DNA of 64,000 nt. Source: Quillaja saponaria. Taxonomy: Eukaryota; Streptophyta; Magnoliopsida; Fabales; Quillajaceae. The notes under the pieces are model-generated. The model was not told where the DNA came from and ran no database searches. It saw nothing but the letters and a program-made list of their open reading frames with translations. Shown here one piece after another: positions 35,104 through 46,400 of the stretch; positions within the stretch are counted from its first letter, which is position 1; every line of letters starts with the position of its first letter. The translations under genes and the position numbers were made by a program. The stretch is from assembly GCA_029379385.1 (NCBI GenBank), contig CM055607.1, forward strand, positions 15,872,001 to 15,936,000. Reading direction: 5' to 3'.

Positions 35104-35169
35104 CAATGCTGATTAAGATTATGATAAGGCAATGCTGACTAAGATTATGCTAAGGCAATATTGACTAGG
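35104..35169. repeat. 26-bp tandem repeat
   Basis: The unit CAATGCTGATTAAGATTATG+ATAAGG (35104-35129) is followed by a second copy with two changes (35130-35155) and a partial third copy. It lies in the interior of element E. Confidence 0.85.
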
Positions 35170-35200
35170 TTGGTGATATGGCTAGAGGTTAAATAAGATC

Positions 35201-35260
35201 GTGACATGTGGCACAAGTCACAGGGTGACACATGGCACAAGTCATCAGGTGACACGTGTC
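35201..35260. repeat. 24-bp tandem repeat containing GTGACACRTG
   Basis: The unit starts GTGACATGTGGCACAAGTCA (35201-35224). A second copy is at 35225-35248, and a partial third ends in GACACGTGTC (35251-35260). Such direct repeats are common in the interior of non-coding LTR elements. Confidence 0.85.
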
Positions 35261-35640
35261 TAGGTGATTTATTCAGAGAAATGAGAGCTAAGCATGTGGA
35301 AAGAGTAACACAGTTACATGTCTTAGTACGTAGGCGCGTGTGGCAGAGAACGGTTGACCCTTGTAGAGCGTGACTGCTATAGGAAACTTTAATGATGAAT
35401 TGCTTAAGCTAGTTTTGTATATCGGGTGATTTCAATTATGTTAGTATGATTTTTTAGATATTTGGTTAAAGTTTGGTGTCGGCTAGAGATTTGGATGAAA
35501 GCTGGTAGTGGTTACCACCATGTGTAACAACGCCGTGAGCGCGTGGGCTCTGCTGGTACTTTTGGTTACTTTGATTCTTCACTATATGTGTAGATCGGGT
35601 TTTTCCAATCTCAGTGGTGTTTTTAATTAGAGATTATGTC

Positions 35641-37348
35641 TATTAGAAATCAGGGTAAAATATGACAATCATATGCACAGCGGAATTTAAAATTTTTGAT
35701 TCTTTTTACCCGAAATCACCTTATGATTATATGAAAGATCCTAATTATAGTTTAACAATTAAACAAATAGAGAACTGTGTACCTTTGAGGCTTTTAATTC
35801 TTTCGTCGTATTCTTGATAGGCGTTCACTCCTTCGTCGATTCATCAAGAGCACAACAACGACACATGTGTCCCGTCTTTAAGTGTATCCACACGAACGAA
35901 TCCAACTAAGGATCTTCATGCTTGAAGATGAAATGGGTTATCAAGGGATTTCTTGTGTGCTAGCACAAGTTACCAAATCTCTCTTGTAATTTAGAAACTT
36001 TCATTGGCCTAAAATCCATCTTATGGATTTTTGGCTCTCTGTACAGTACGTACAATTATTTTTCTCTTCTATTTTTATCTAGTTTGTTAAGTCTTCTATT
36101 TTATAAAGACTAGCCACCTCCTTATGTATTGGACAATCCTAACACATTAGAGATTATGCTAACATTAGGATTTAATCATAATTAAATCTAATGCCTAACA
36201 AACTATAATAATTACATGATTGCCCCAAAACTCTCCTTAGTTGAATATCGTCATTTTGTGTGTGACCCCTTAGGTTCAAACTATTGATGGCAGTAGGCAT
36301 GTAACTTTTACATATTTATTACCGGACCCTGTCCAATTAAATTAGAACTCATTCTAATTATTTAAATTAAAACTCTTTTTAATTCACCCTTTAATTAAGA
36401 TTAATTAATTAATCATCTATAGATAATTAATTAATTATCAGGGTTTCCTACAAGTCAAGATTAGTGCCTAGCAGCACATGATGACTACCCATAATAGTAT
36501 GAATATGGCTGTGAACCTTTTTGAGCCTTTCTGTTAACAGTTACCATGCAATTCAATCCTTCTATCATACAATGTCCCGATTAAATCTATTTGGGTATGG
36601 AAATAATGTCAAACCCTAAATTTAATCATATGTGTCTAATCTTAAGATTATAACTTTATTGAAAAAATTAGAAACTCATATTCTAATATCCACTTTGCTA
36701 TAGCTATAGACTTGAAGTTAAATCTTTTATAGACCACATAGGACATTCTCTCTTTTCTACTAAGAGTGATAGATCCTTTATTGCACATTCACATATCTCC
36801 ATATGCAAGTGATTATACCCAATTACTACTTCTTAGGTGACTCATTAATAAAATCAGAAATAGTATCAAAGTATAATGACGTACATACAAGATAACTATG
36901 ATGTCTCAAGTCAAAGGACTATTTGCACAACTATAACATAAGAACTACCTATTGACACGTAGAGAAACTCCATATAGGTGTTCTCAGTTGAGTCAGTTCA
37001 GTGAACTCATTCTCTAATGAGCACCTACATATCTGTCTTAGTGTCTCATACGTAAGTGACTATGAGATCAGCCACCCTCAACTCTTTGAGCTAACTAGAT
37101 ATGTACTAATCCATCCGGATTCACTAATGCCCTACTTAGTGATCCTATGATTAGGAACATTTAAGAATTAAGCTTAAAGAAAATACATCTCATTAGCATA
37201 ATCTCATCATGATGCTTATTTCCATTACTTTAATTCTTTAGCCTCAGAATGGTTAATTAATAACTCTTATACATGATAATGTTTGCCACTTATATTTATT
37301 AATAATAAAAACATCACATGTCATTGGCTTTAGGGCATACTACTAACA
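35641..37348. mobile_element. 1.7-kb solo LTR inside element E
   Basis: The ends TATTAGAAAT... and ...CTACTAACA are inverted copies of each other (TGTTAG/CTAACA type, first G mutated to A). The flanks ATGTC at 35636-35640 and 37349-37353 are a perfect 5-bp duplication. No second copy or coding domain is present, so it is best read as a solo LTR left by recombination between the two LTRs of a full element. LTRs of this length occur in some large plant copia and gypsy lineages; I do not assign one. Confidence 0.75.
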
Positions 37349-37431
37349 ATGTCATGGATCTGGTGTTCAATGGTGATTACCGGTGAAATTTGAAGAACAA
37401 AATTCATGACTTTTGCTCTGATACCAAGTAA

Positions 37432-37736
37432 TGTAGGAAGTGCATGCTTTATTGATGATTTAAGGATCAAAATAGAACCAATTCTATTCTAAAAGTATTC
37501 CTAAAGGAAAACTAGAGATTCTCATTATCCAATTCATCAAAAGATAAATAAAAAAGTACAAATAGGTCTTATATAAACAAACTTTAAAACCCTAAGAATT
37601 CTAAATATTAGAATTCCACTTTGCAGCTAAAATCCTAATTATAATTAAAACCCTAATGAAAGTAAAATCTTAATTGTTTATTTAAATCCTAATAATAATA
37701 GAATACTACTATTTTAGCCCTAATTATATATTTAAG
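37432..37736 (-). repeat. Element E 5' LTR, shortened
   Basis: It pairs with 33863-34160. Similarity stops after ATATTTAAG-ATA at about 37736, so the outer end has been lost by deletion or a later event. Confidence 0.75.
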
Positions 37737-37791
37737 ATAAGGAAAATGAAGGAACCCACACTATTTTTATGGTAGAATTAAATTACAAATA

Positions 37792-37990
37792 GGGTTTTTC
37801 TAGCTTGTATTTTAAGAGTATTTGTTAAGATGTAATAAATATAATTTTTAAAAATTAAAACTTCTCAAAAGTAACTATTTATGTATTAAATAATACTAAA
37901 ATTATTGTCAATTATCATCATAAATACTTCAAATTTTTTATTTATAGAATTTTAATAAATATTCTTAAAATACTCGTTAGAAAAACTCAC
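37792..37990. mobile_element. MITE, about 199 bp
   Basis: The left end GGGTTTTTCTAGCTTGTATT pairs with the right end, whose complement reads GTGAGTTTTTCTAACGAGTA. The match runs for about 40 bp, including TTTTAAGAGTATTTGTTAA (TTTTAAGAATATTTATTAA). ACAAATA at 37785-37791 and 37991-37997 is a direct 7-bp duplication. No coding capacity. The superfamily is uncertain (hAT- or MULE-like target length). Confidence 0.7.
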
Positions 37991-37999
37991 ACAAATAAA

Positions 38000-39690
38000 C
38001 ACATTGCCATAACTTTAACTTCCACCTACTTTATGTCTAAGTTAACAGCCCCATACGTTAACAATTAATTAGTTACTTAAAAATAAAACCTAATAAACAA
38101 TTTTGTCCTCTTAAGAAAATGAGCGAGGATGAAGATTTCGACTCTAAATTCGAATACCCCACATTAGGTTGTTGAGGTTATCAAGGAAGAAGATTTCGAT
38201 TTTAAATGGAAATTAGAAGAGGCAGATGGTAAGAGTTGGATTAACTTAAGACATTGAGTCAAAAGGATAATAACTTTATTTAATAAGTTACTATAATAGA
38301 TTCCATTCTTTTTTTTTTTTTTTTTTTATAAATATAGAATATGTTAGGTCGCATATAACATATCCTATATAAATTAACAGAGATGAAGATATGTGCATAT
38401 AAGCACTTATCTTATCATGTGTTGAGTGCATGATCAGATAAGATGCAACATATGATTAAATTACATTTTTCAACTATTTGGTATAATATTATAAAATTAT
38501 ATCGGATATGACAAACTCTAACACTATTTTGACAAAATTATTATTGAACATATAACTCATAAAATTTTATAATTTTTTTATATTTTATATTTTATTTTAA
38601 TTTTTTATATTTTTTATTAATTATTATAATTTCTTTTGAATATATATATATATGGAATATTCTTTTGTAATTATGGTGACACAAAATATTTTTAAAATAA
38701 TATATTTATAAATTTTTTTTATTTTATATAATGTTGACTTTTAAATTATTATTCTTTTGAATAAAAAAATTACATTTTAGTTAAAAGTAAAATGAAATCA
38801 CATTTAATATCTTTTTAATACAAAAAAAAAAAATTAAAAACAAGTTTTTTGAATAATTTTAACTTTTATTTTATTTAATAAAAATAAATTTTCGATGATG
38901 AAAGAGAGTTGGCGAAGACAAAGAATGAGATTGAGACAATTTAAAAAAAATCTATGTTGTCCTTTGTTTTCTTATTTTATCTTTTATAATACCACCATTT
39001 ATTAAAAATAAAATAATCCTGTTTTAATATAATTAAAGATTCATTTTAAATTTTTTTATTTTATTCTGTGATATATACTAAACAGTTAACTAAATAAAAA
39101 CAATATTTGATTCAACTTTTTTTTATCTAGTCAAACACAAACATAACAGAATTTTTCGACAAGACAATAAATATAATACAATAACAAAAGAGCATGAGGT
39201 TAGTGTTAACTGTGGACTCCTTTTGGACTCTTTTGGACTTTATAATAATTTTAAGTAGTGGCGGATTCAGAAATTTAGTTATCTTGGTAGCTTCAACTTT
39301 TGAATTGTCAACATTATACAAGTCCTGAATCAAAGATCCATGACTCGGTTATTAATAGTAAATAAATGAAACTCCTATTCTCCTGAGCAAAAAAAATAAA
39401 TAGGAGAATAATAATTAAGGAATGGATGCCACGTCACCACCTGATTAAAATCATAAATTGCTGTTACCGTAAACGCTAAAACCAATAAAAATCTCTGGAC
39501 TACAACAGAAAAAGCGTGCCACCAATGTTCTACTAAAGAGGGGACCAGTAGCGGCGTTACTGCTGACCCCGTCAAGATAAGAACGTATACACCGCAGTGA
39601 AAGAAAATCTATCATTCATCCCAGTAATCCTCTCAACTTTGACCAGATCGCCACCCTAACGGCAAATCAACGACGTCAAGTAAAACCTAT
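38000..39690. other. AT-rich stretch between the transposons and the demethylase gene
   Basis: No gene recognised. T-rich and A-rich runs occur at about 38311-38327 and 38822-38833. AGTGGCGGATTCAGAAATTT near 39255 resembles a hAT terminal repeat but has no partner. The base composition becomes less AT-rich from about 39400 on, marking the approach to the gene. Confidence 0.4.
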
Positions 39691-39699
39691 AATTGTCTT

Positions 39700-40429
39700 T
39701 CCACACACTCACACGTGCCAGCAATCTCGCTTGTAGGGACACGTAAGACTCATGGAGTTTCAGTTTGGTCACGTGTTTCAGTCCTCCCTTGACGTTTCAC
39801 ACTCGTGTTATTTAGCCAGTGTAGTTTGACAATTATAACCCCGCTCGATGCAAGGCAACAGTTATTTTACTACATAAAAAAGAAATTATACTTTTAATTA
39901 ATTTTATATTTTATAATATTTTAGTTGTTTACCGGGAAAAGAAGTTATATTCATTCAACGGGCTGAATGAATGAATTATTATATAAGTTATAGATTTTAG
40001 TGTTTGGATTCTTTTTCCAGTTTTCTCTCACTTTCTGTGAGAAAGACCTGGTTTTCACTGTTTGGATGAATGGAAAATTGAAAACAGATCTCCGGCATTG
40101 ACTAACTTTTCCGGTAATTAACTATAATTTTCTGTTTTCTTTTTCTTTTATTATTGTGTTGTGAGTCTGTATCAGAAGAGAATGAACAGCCTATCAATCT
40201 GGATTTTCTGTTTCCACTTGGCTGTTCTTTAAGTCTGCTTCAACCCAGAATTATTTAGGGTTGAAAATGAATTAAATGGATTTTATTTATGTAAATTAAA
40301 CCATTTCCTGTTCTAGCTGGATTTATCATAAAAAGGGTCCAAACTGTCAGATATCAGTTACTTTGGGAGATCAATTTCACTTTTGGTGTTTCTCAATATT
40401 CTTCCATGTTAATGTTTTTTCTTTGGCAG
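39700..40429 (+). promoter_or_regulatory. Promoter and leader intron of the ROS1-like gene
   Basis: Two CACGTG G-boxes lie at 39712-39717 and 39770-39775, with TTGACG elements between 39788 and 39800. A 9-bp inverted repeat, ATTCATTCA / TGAATGAAT (39949-39957, 39964-39972), precedes a TATA-like TTATATAAG at 39979-39987. A leader exon from about 40010 could end at CCG|GTAATT (40113/40114) and splice to TTTGGCAG|G at 40429/40430, just ahead of the start codon at 40489. Transcription start and leader intron are inferred from sequence signals only. G-boxes often bind bZIP or bHLH factors, and ABA and light control are possible. Confidence 0.45.
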
Positions 40430-40488
40430 GTTGAATTAGTGGGAAAGAAATAAGGTTGAATTCACTAAAATTTGTTTACAAGCAAGAA

Positions 40489-43400
40489 ATGGATGTTGGT
40501 GGACAAAGCAAAGAGAAGCTGCAACCACCGATGTCTTGGATTCCAACCACTCCATTCAAGCCCATTACTCCAACACCGGTGCCGATCAACACACCGGAGC
40601 AAGGAAACCACCTGAACCAAACAAATTGCTTTGGATCAACTGGGATTTTTGGGTCACCATGTGCAGAAATACACAGAGAAGCAAGCATCACCAATCCACC
40701 AGTTGACATGGCCAAATGGAAAAATGTTCGCTGTGCTGACCTTTTGGCTCTAGCAGATGCTGCCTCGGCTTCATGTCTTAATGTTGCACCTGTGGATAAC
40801 CCTTTCATTTCTGGTTCAAAGACACAGTTGGGGAGCAACCAGTCCAGCTCCACAGCTATGTCCCTCACCAACCAAAATCCATCACCAAAGCAAAATCCCC
40901 ACAACATCCTGAGCATTCCTCAAGAACCCAAGGGTAAGTATGAAAACGAATTAGTGCTGTTTGTGTGCTTTTGTTCTTTTGCATACAATCACCACTGTAC
41001 TTTTTCCTGGTAACAACTGGAGTGATTGTAAACTATACCAAAAACTGAGGGAAAAATCCGACTTATTCTACATGAACAGCTGTACAAGTAGCAGTAAAGT
41101 TATACATACTCCAGAAATGAGTAAGAGCAAGCAATTTGCAGTTTTTAAATAATCAGTGACCACCCAGCTGGTGTAGTGAAAAATGAAAATATAAAAGAAA
41201 AGGCAAAGACAGTCACCAAAATGACAACACCATATTTCCAGTCAATAAATCTTCCATTTCACCACATCACTGCCTGCAATTTCTGCTTGCTTCCAAATTT
41301 TATAGATCTTTAATTGCTTTCCATTGAACATTAGTTGAAGACAACTACATGACATAGCCTAATATAATATCCTGCAAAGTAATCTTATACTCATTCCATA
41401 TATTTTCCAACTAGCTTCATAATAATTGAAGACGACTGAACAGATCAAAACTACATTTCCTATGCATATTTTCCTACAAAACAATCTGATAATTAGGCTA
41501 GTTTTTCCACTACTAACAATTTCAATCTCCAGAATTCGTATCAGACTTTGTCGTTTTTTATTATTTGATTAATCTGAGACTGAAACTACTTTGGTTCTTA
41601 ACTTACCATCAGGAATAATATCTGCTGCATACTCTAGCAAAAGCAACTCACAGATAGCACCACTTACACCTGACAAAGGCACAGGAGCAGGAAGCACACA
41701 AGTACCAGGAATCAAAATATGTTCAGATAAAAGTCAGGAAAGTGAACTGAATATTGTTTCTGCCACATGCATCGATGACAACAAACCCCCACACATACAG
41801 GAACCTTCACTTCCTGCAACAGATTCATCAATTGCTGCTCTTTCAACGGAATTCAAGGAGAATCACAACCCTGACAAGGGGATCAGCCACAGTATTGATC
41901 TGAACACAACACCACAACAGAAACCAAGGAGAAAAAAGCACCGGCCAAAGGTCATAACAGAAGGGAAACCAAAAAGAAAACAAAAGCCATTGACCCCAAA
42001 GCCTGTTGGTTCAAGTGAAAAACCAACTGGCAAGAGGAAGTATGTCAGGAAGAAAGTAATCAACAATTCATCCACAACTTCTCCAACAGACGTGATTGGA
42101 ACTCCCCCAACAGAAGTGATTGGAGAGTCAACTGATCCAATAATAACTGGACCGACAAGAAAGTCATGCAGAAGGTCCTTAAATTTTGACATTGGAGGAC
42201 AATCAAGAGATGAAAGTTCCACATGTAAAACTTTTGTTGATTTCAATTCTGAATTAAAGGCACAAGACTTGAGCAGCACAATGTTTTGGTCAAAACCAAC
42301 CGTGCATCCTGGCAAAGGGATTGTAGTAGCAGAAGACTCGCAAGTAGGCCTTGCTTATGACCTCAACCATCTTATGAATCAGAAGATAAAAGCTTACATG
42401 TCATTGCCTGAAAAACAAGTCTTAAGGATGCCTCTCATGAAGAATCTTCAAATGACAAAACCAAGTTCCAATTCCAAAAAGGAGAACAATACCGAAAGAA
42501 AAGTTCAAGGGACTGGCCACCATGGACAGAAAAACACTGTAGGGAGCATGCCTGAAGATGGATCTCAATCGTCACGTCTAAACTATTTTAACAGCGATGA
42601 CAGTGCAATTGGGTCCAAGAGAAAACATTCTGGAGTTGCTAAACATGCAGACACCAGTAGCATAAATCCATATGGGGCAAACTATAATGCATTACATGCA
42701 TACCAGACAACGTGTTGGGTTATTCACAAGAAAAAGAGGAGTGAAAAAGGTCAATATTCTAGTACATCGACAGCATCATCTTTGACTTCCATAAGAAAAG
42801 TGGGTCTACACCCTCAAAATGATGCTAAAGAACATCCTTTTGCATCAAAAGGCAGCTGCTGGTTTTCTGGTTCTGAACTTAATGCTGTTAAAGTTCCAGT
42901 TACAATTGACGAAACAGAACAAGCTCTTCAAGATAAACCTCAAACTTTTGAAAGCATCTTGGCTTTGAGTCAAATGGAGAGGCTAAGAAAGAAAAGATCA
43001 AGAGTTGCTACTCGAGTTCGTGATTTGGCTTCGCTAAGCGGAATTACAAAATGCAACATGCAACCAAATCACTCCACTAGACTACCAGGAAATGCAGACA
43101 GGCAGAGAGTTGAGAATTTAAAAGGACCACGCACATGTATTGATGCCCTAGTTGCAGAAATGCGCACAACCCTGGCAACAAAAAAGCGAACTAAAAAGAG
43201 AAATTCTCTTATCAGTTCAGTGTATGCCAATGGTAATTATAAACTACAACATAGTATTGTCTTGTATAACCACCACTTGTCCACAGGAAAGTCACCAGGT
43301 ACTTATTGGACCCTTACTTCATATTTTTTTTCTCTCTTTTCTAGTCAGTGACTTATAACTTTTGAAGAACACAAGATTTAAACCAGAAGTTCATCTTTAC

Positions 43401-46400
43401 ACAAGTGACAAATTAATCCACTAATGCAGGTGCTGCACCTGATGTATGGAAACAGATGCTTACCATGGACACATTAACTGAGCAATTTAACCATCTAGAC
43501 ATCAACAGAGAGACCAGAAATCTTGCATATCAAGAGAAGAATGCACTTGTCCCTTATAACACACGAAAACACAGGCAAAATGCCCTTGTTATTTATGGAA
43601 GAGATGGCACTATCATACCCTTTGATCCCATCAGAAAACGACGCCCGCGACCTAAAGTTGACCTTGACGAAGAGACTAATAGAGTCTGGAAGCTTTTGCT
43701 GGAAAATATAAACAGTCAAGGTATTGATGGAACAGATGAAGAAAAGGCCAAATGGTGGGAAGAAGAACGGAGAGTGTTTCGTGGACGAGCAGACTCATTT
43801 ATTGCACGAATGCATCTTGTACAAGGTATTAAAGTAATACTTTCAAGACATTTACTGAAATTTTGTAATGCTATATGTGGTTCACAACTAGGAAACAGTA
43901 TGACAGCGAGATTTTTGTTGAGATTTATTGCTGTTACTTGCTTCATTACTAGAATACAATACAAATGGCAGAGGGCATACATAATAGTTTAAGCAACATA
44001 TCTGAGCCTCATGTACAGGGAAGCGTAGGAAAAAGGGAAACACAAGCATCATTAACTGGAATGTTTTGATGGTACCTATTCTTTCCCTTGTTCCCTTCAG
44101 AAAAGCACCTCAAGACAACCTCTTTGACCTAATATGCAAAAGGCCACCACAATAAAGATCAATAACACCATCAAGTATTTCTAAACAGCCTTAGCACTTA
44201 GGAGAGTGATTTCAGTGCATATCCTTTTGAGGATTAATTTAAGGCAAAATTATATCTACTGTCCCTAAAGTTTCACTCTTCCGACATTCAACAATTTTAT
44301 CCTACACATTTCAAAACATTTGCGTTATTTTCCCTTAGCTCAAAGTCATACAACAATTTGGACGGAAGATGCTGACATAGATTAAAATATGATTTTTTTT
44401 ATTTTTTTTTTATCACATGTTATCTGAGTTGACAAAAAGAAAAGAAAACTCTCTCTCACTCTCCTCTCCCTCATCTTCTCTTACACCCCTCTCTCTTTCA
44501 TAAAACATTTGGAAATCTTGAAAAAAATTATCAATATGGTCAAATTTCTTCTTCCTCGTTCAGAAATCAGTAAGAAAATAGGGGGAACTAGATAAATTGA
44601 GAGATAGAGGAGTGAGAAAGAGAGAGCTTTGTATTTACTTTTTCCAACTCAGATAATTATGTGATAAAAAATCAAATTTTGATTCACTGTCAACATTTTC
44701 CGTGCAAATTGATGTTGACAGTGGGCTGAGGAAAAGAATTGCAAACATTTGGTAAGTTATGTGAGGAAATTGACTGAGAAAATACTTTTATGACAAAATT
44801 GACAAATGGGATATACTTTATGGACAACAAATATAATTTTTCCATTAACATAGTAAGTGTCGCCAGGAAGAAGATGCATATCTTAGAGCGCAGGGATAAG
44901 TAGAGAAGTGTGTGCGTAACCTATAAATGCATTACATGTTAACTTTAAACTTAAACTACCAACAAATGAAAAAGGAAATATGATTCAGTATTTTGTCACT
45001 AAGCAGCAACACTTACATGATGATATAGCTGAAATCCAAGCTTCAAGGCAACTAGCAAAGCGCAGAAACTTCTCTCCATGCAAAGTAATAGCAATTAAGT
45101 TTAAATTACCATGTCTAGTGATATGAAATTTCATTGAATGTTTACTAAAAAGTTTCTATTTTTTTCATTCATTGGTTTTGAAAGTAAAGTTCATGTATAA
45201 TTCCACAATGCAAATTTTTCAGGTGATAGACGATTTACTCCATGGAAGGGATCAGTTGTGGACTCGGTGGTTGGGGTTTTCCTTACTCAGAATGTCTCAG
45301 ACCATCTTTCAAGGTGAGAATAATATTTAAAGTATAATTATTGGGGAACTTAAAAAAAAAAAAAAAAATGCAGCACCAAGTTCTTTCATTATTTCTTCTT
45401 TGTTGACAGCTCTGCTTTCATGTCACTTGCTGCACATTTTCCACTCAAGTCAAGCAGCAAGTACAAAGCATACTATGAGGATGGAGCAAGTTTAGCAGTA
45501 GATGAACCAGAAGTGCATATAATTGAACCAGAAGACACCATAATATGGGATGAAAAGATGTTGAATCAATCAGTCAATGATCAGAATTCCATGACAATCC
45601 ATGACATTCACCATAATGAAGAAAAAGAAGCAGTCAGCAGCAATGACTCTTCTAGAATAAGCACTAGTGTAACTACCTTAAAAGATGAATCAAACTGCAA
45701 ATTGTTGAAGTCACATGAGAGCAGTCCAGGGGACCACCACATTTCAATGATGAACATACCTAAACCTAACATCACAGGGATGATAGAAGACTGTCATTTA
45801 GGACTCAGGAGAGCCACAAATGACATAGTTTCATCTCAAAATTCTGTGATATCATCTCAAAATTCTGGGGATTATTTCATTGATCAAACTGTTGAAAAAA
45901 TGGGATCATCCTCAGATAGCAACTCAGAAGCAGAGGATCTGTCAAGCACTGTCAAGAACAACATTTATGACAACTCTACTTCTTTTGTTAAACTTTTAGA
46001 AATGGCAAGTTCAACCATGCTACATGAATTTAATAGTCACAGAAGCAGATTGTCTGATGAGAACGGGAGGGACACATGTACCCAATCTAAAGGTAAGGAG
46101 TATGAAAACCAAGCTGAAAAAATGGAAGTAGTAGATGCTACTAAAGGCTCCTTAGAGGCATCCTCCATTCGTTCCAACAATTATACTTTGACACTCACGC
46201 CCAACTCAGGGTTACTTGAAGTTCACAGCTTTGATACATTCAAGATAGAAGCCCCATCTTCTGACTTCTCAAAGAACAAAGATAACAATGATTTGGAGAA
46301 ACAAAGCGCAGTAACAGCAGTAGAATCTGCAAGTCAAGCTACAATTATTCAGCCTCAAAGCATGCAATCTGGGGAGCCTAAAGCTGTTGAATTTGTGTCT

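Larger units (their letters stand above)
33863..37736 (-). mobile_element. Element E: non-coding LTR retroelement (LARD-like)
   Basis: The flanking repeats 33863-34218 (left) and 37432-37736 (right) share a start (left TGTATGGCATGTATGCTTGATTG, right TGTAGGAAGTGCATGCTTTATTG) and the blocks GATAATTTAAGGATCAAAA and TAAAATCCTAATTATAATTAAAA. Directly left of the right LTR the complement reads TTGGTATCAGAGC (37414-37428), the initiator-Met primer site, so the element runs on the minus strand. A G-rich run (complement of TTCCCCCATC, 34217-34226) can serve as polypurine tract, which sets the left LTR end. The right LTR stops short at about 37736. The interior has no gag or pol, only tandem repeats and a solo LTR, hence LARD-like. 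No target duplication was found. Confidence 0.75.

Noticed and set aside
39250..39290. hAT-like terminal motif (AGTGGCGGATTCAGAAATTT)
   Set aside because: Only one end was seen, with no partner or target duplication, so no element is called.
40476..40916. 146-codon open frame on the minus strand
   Set aside because: It is the mirror of the first coding exon of the ROS1-like gene; the plus-strand reading has conserved motifs and correct splice signals.
41863..42315. 150-codon minus-strand open frame
   Set aside because: Shadow of the Lys/Pro-rich part of the demethylase exon; no recognisable domain.
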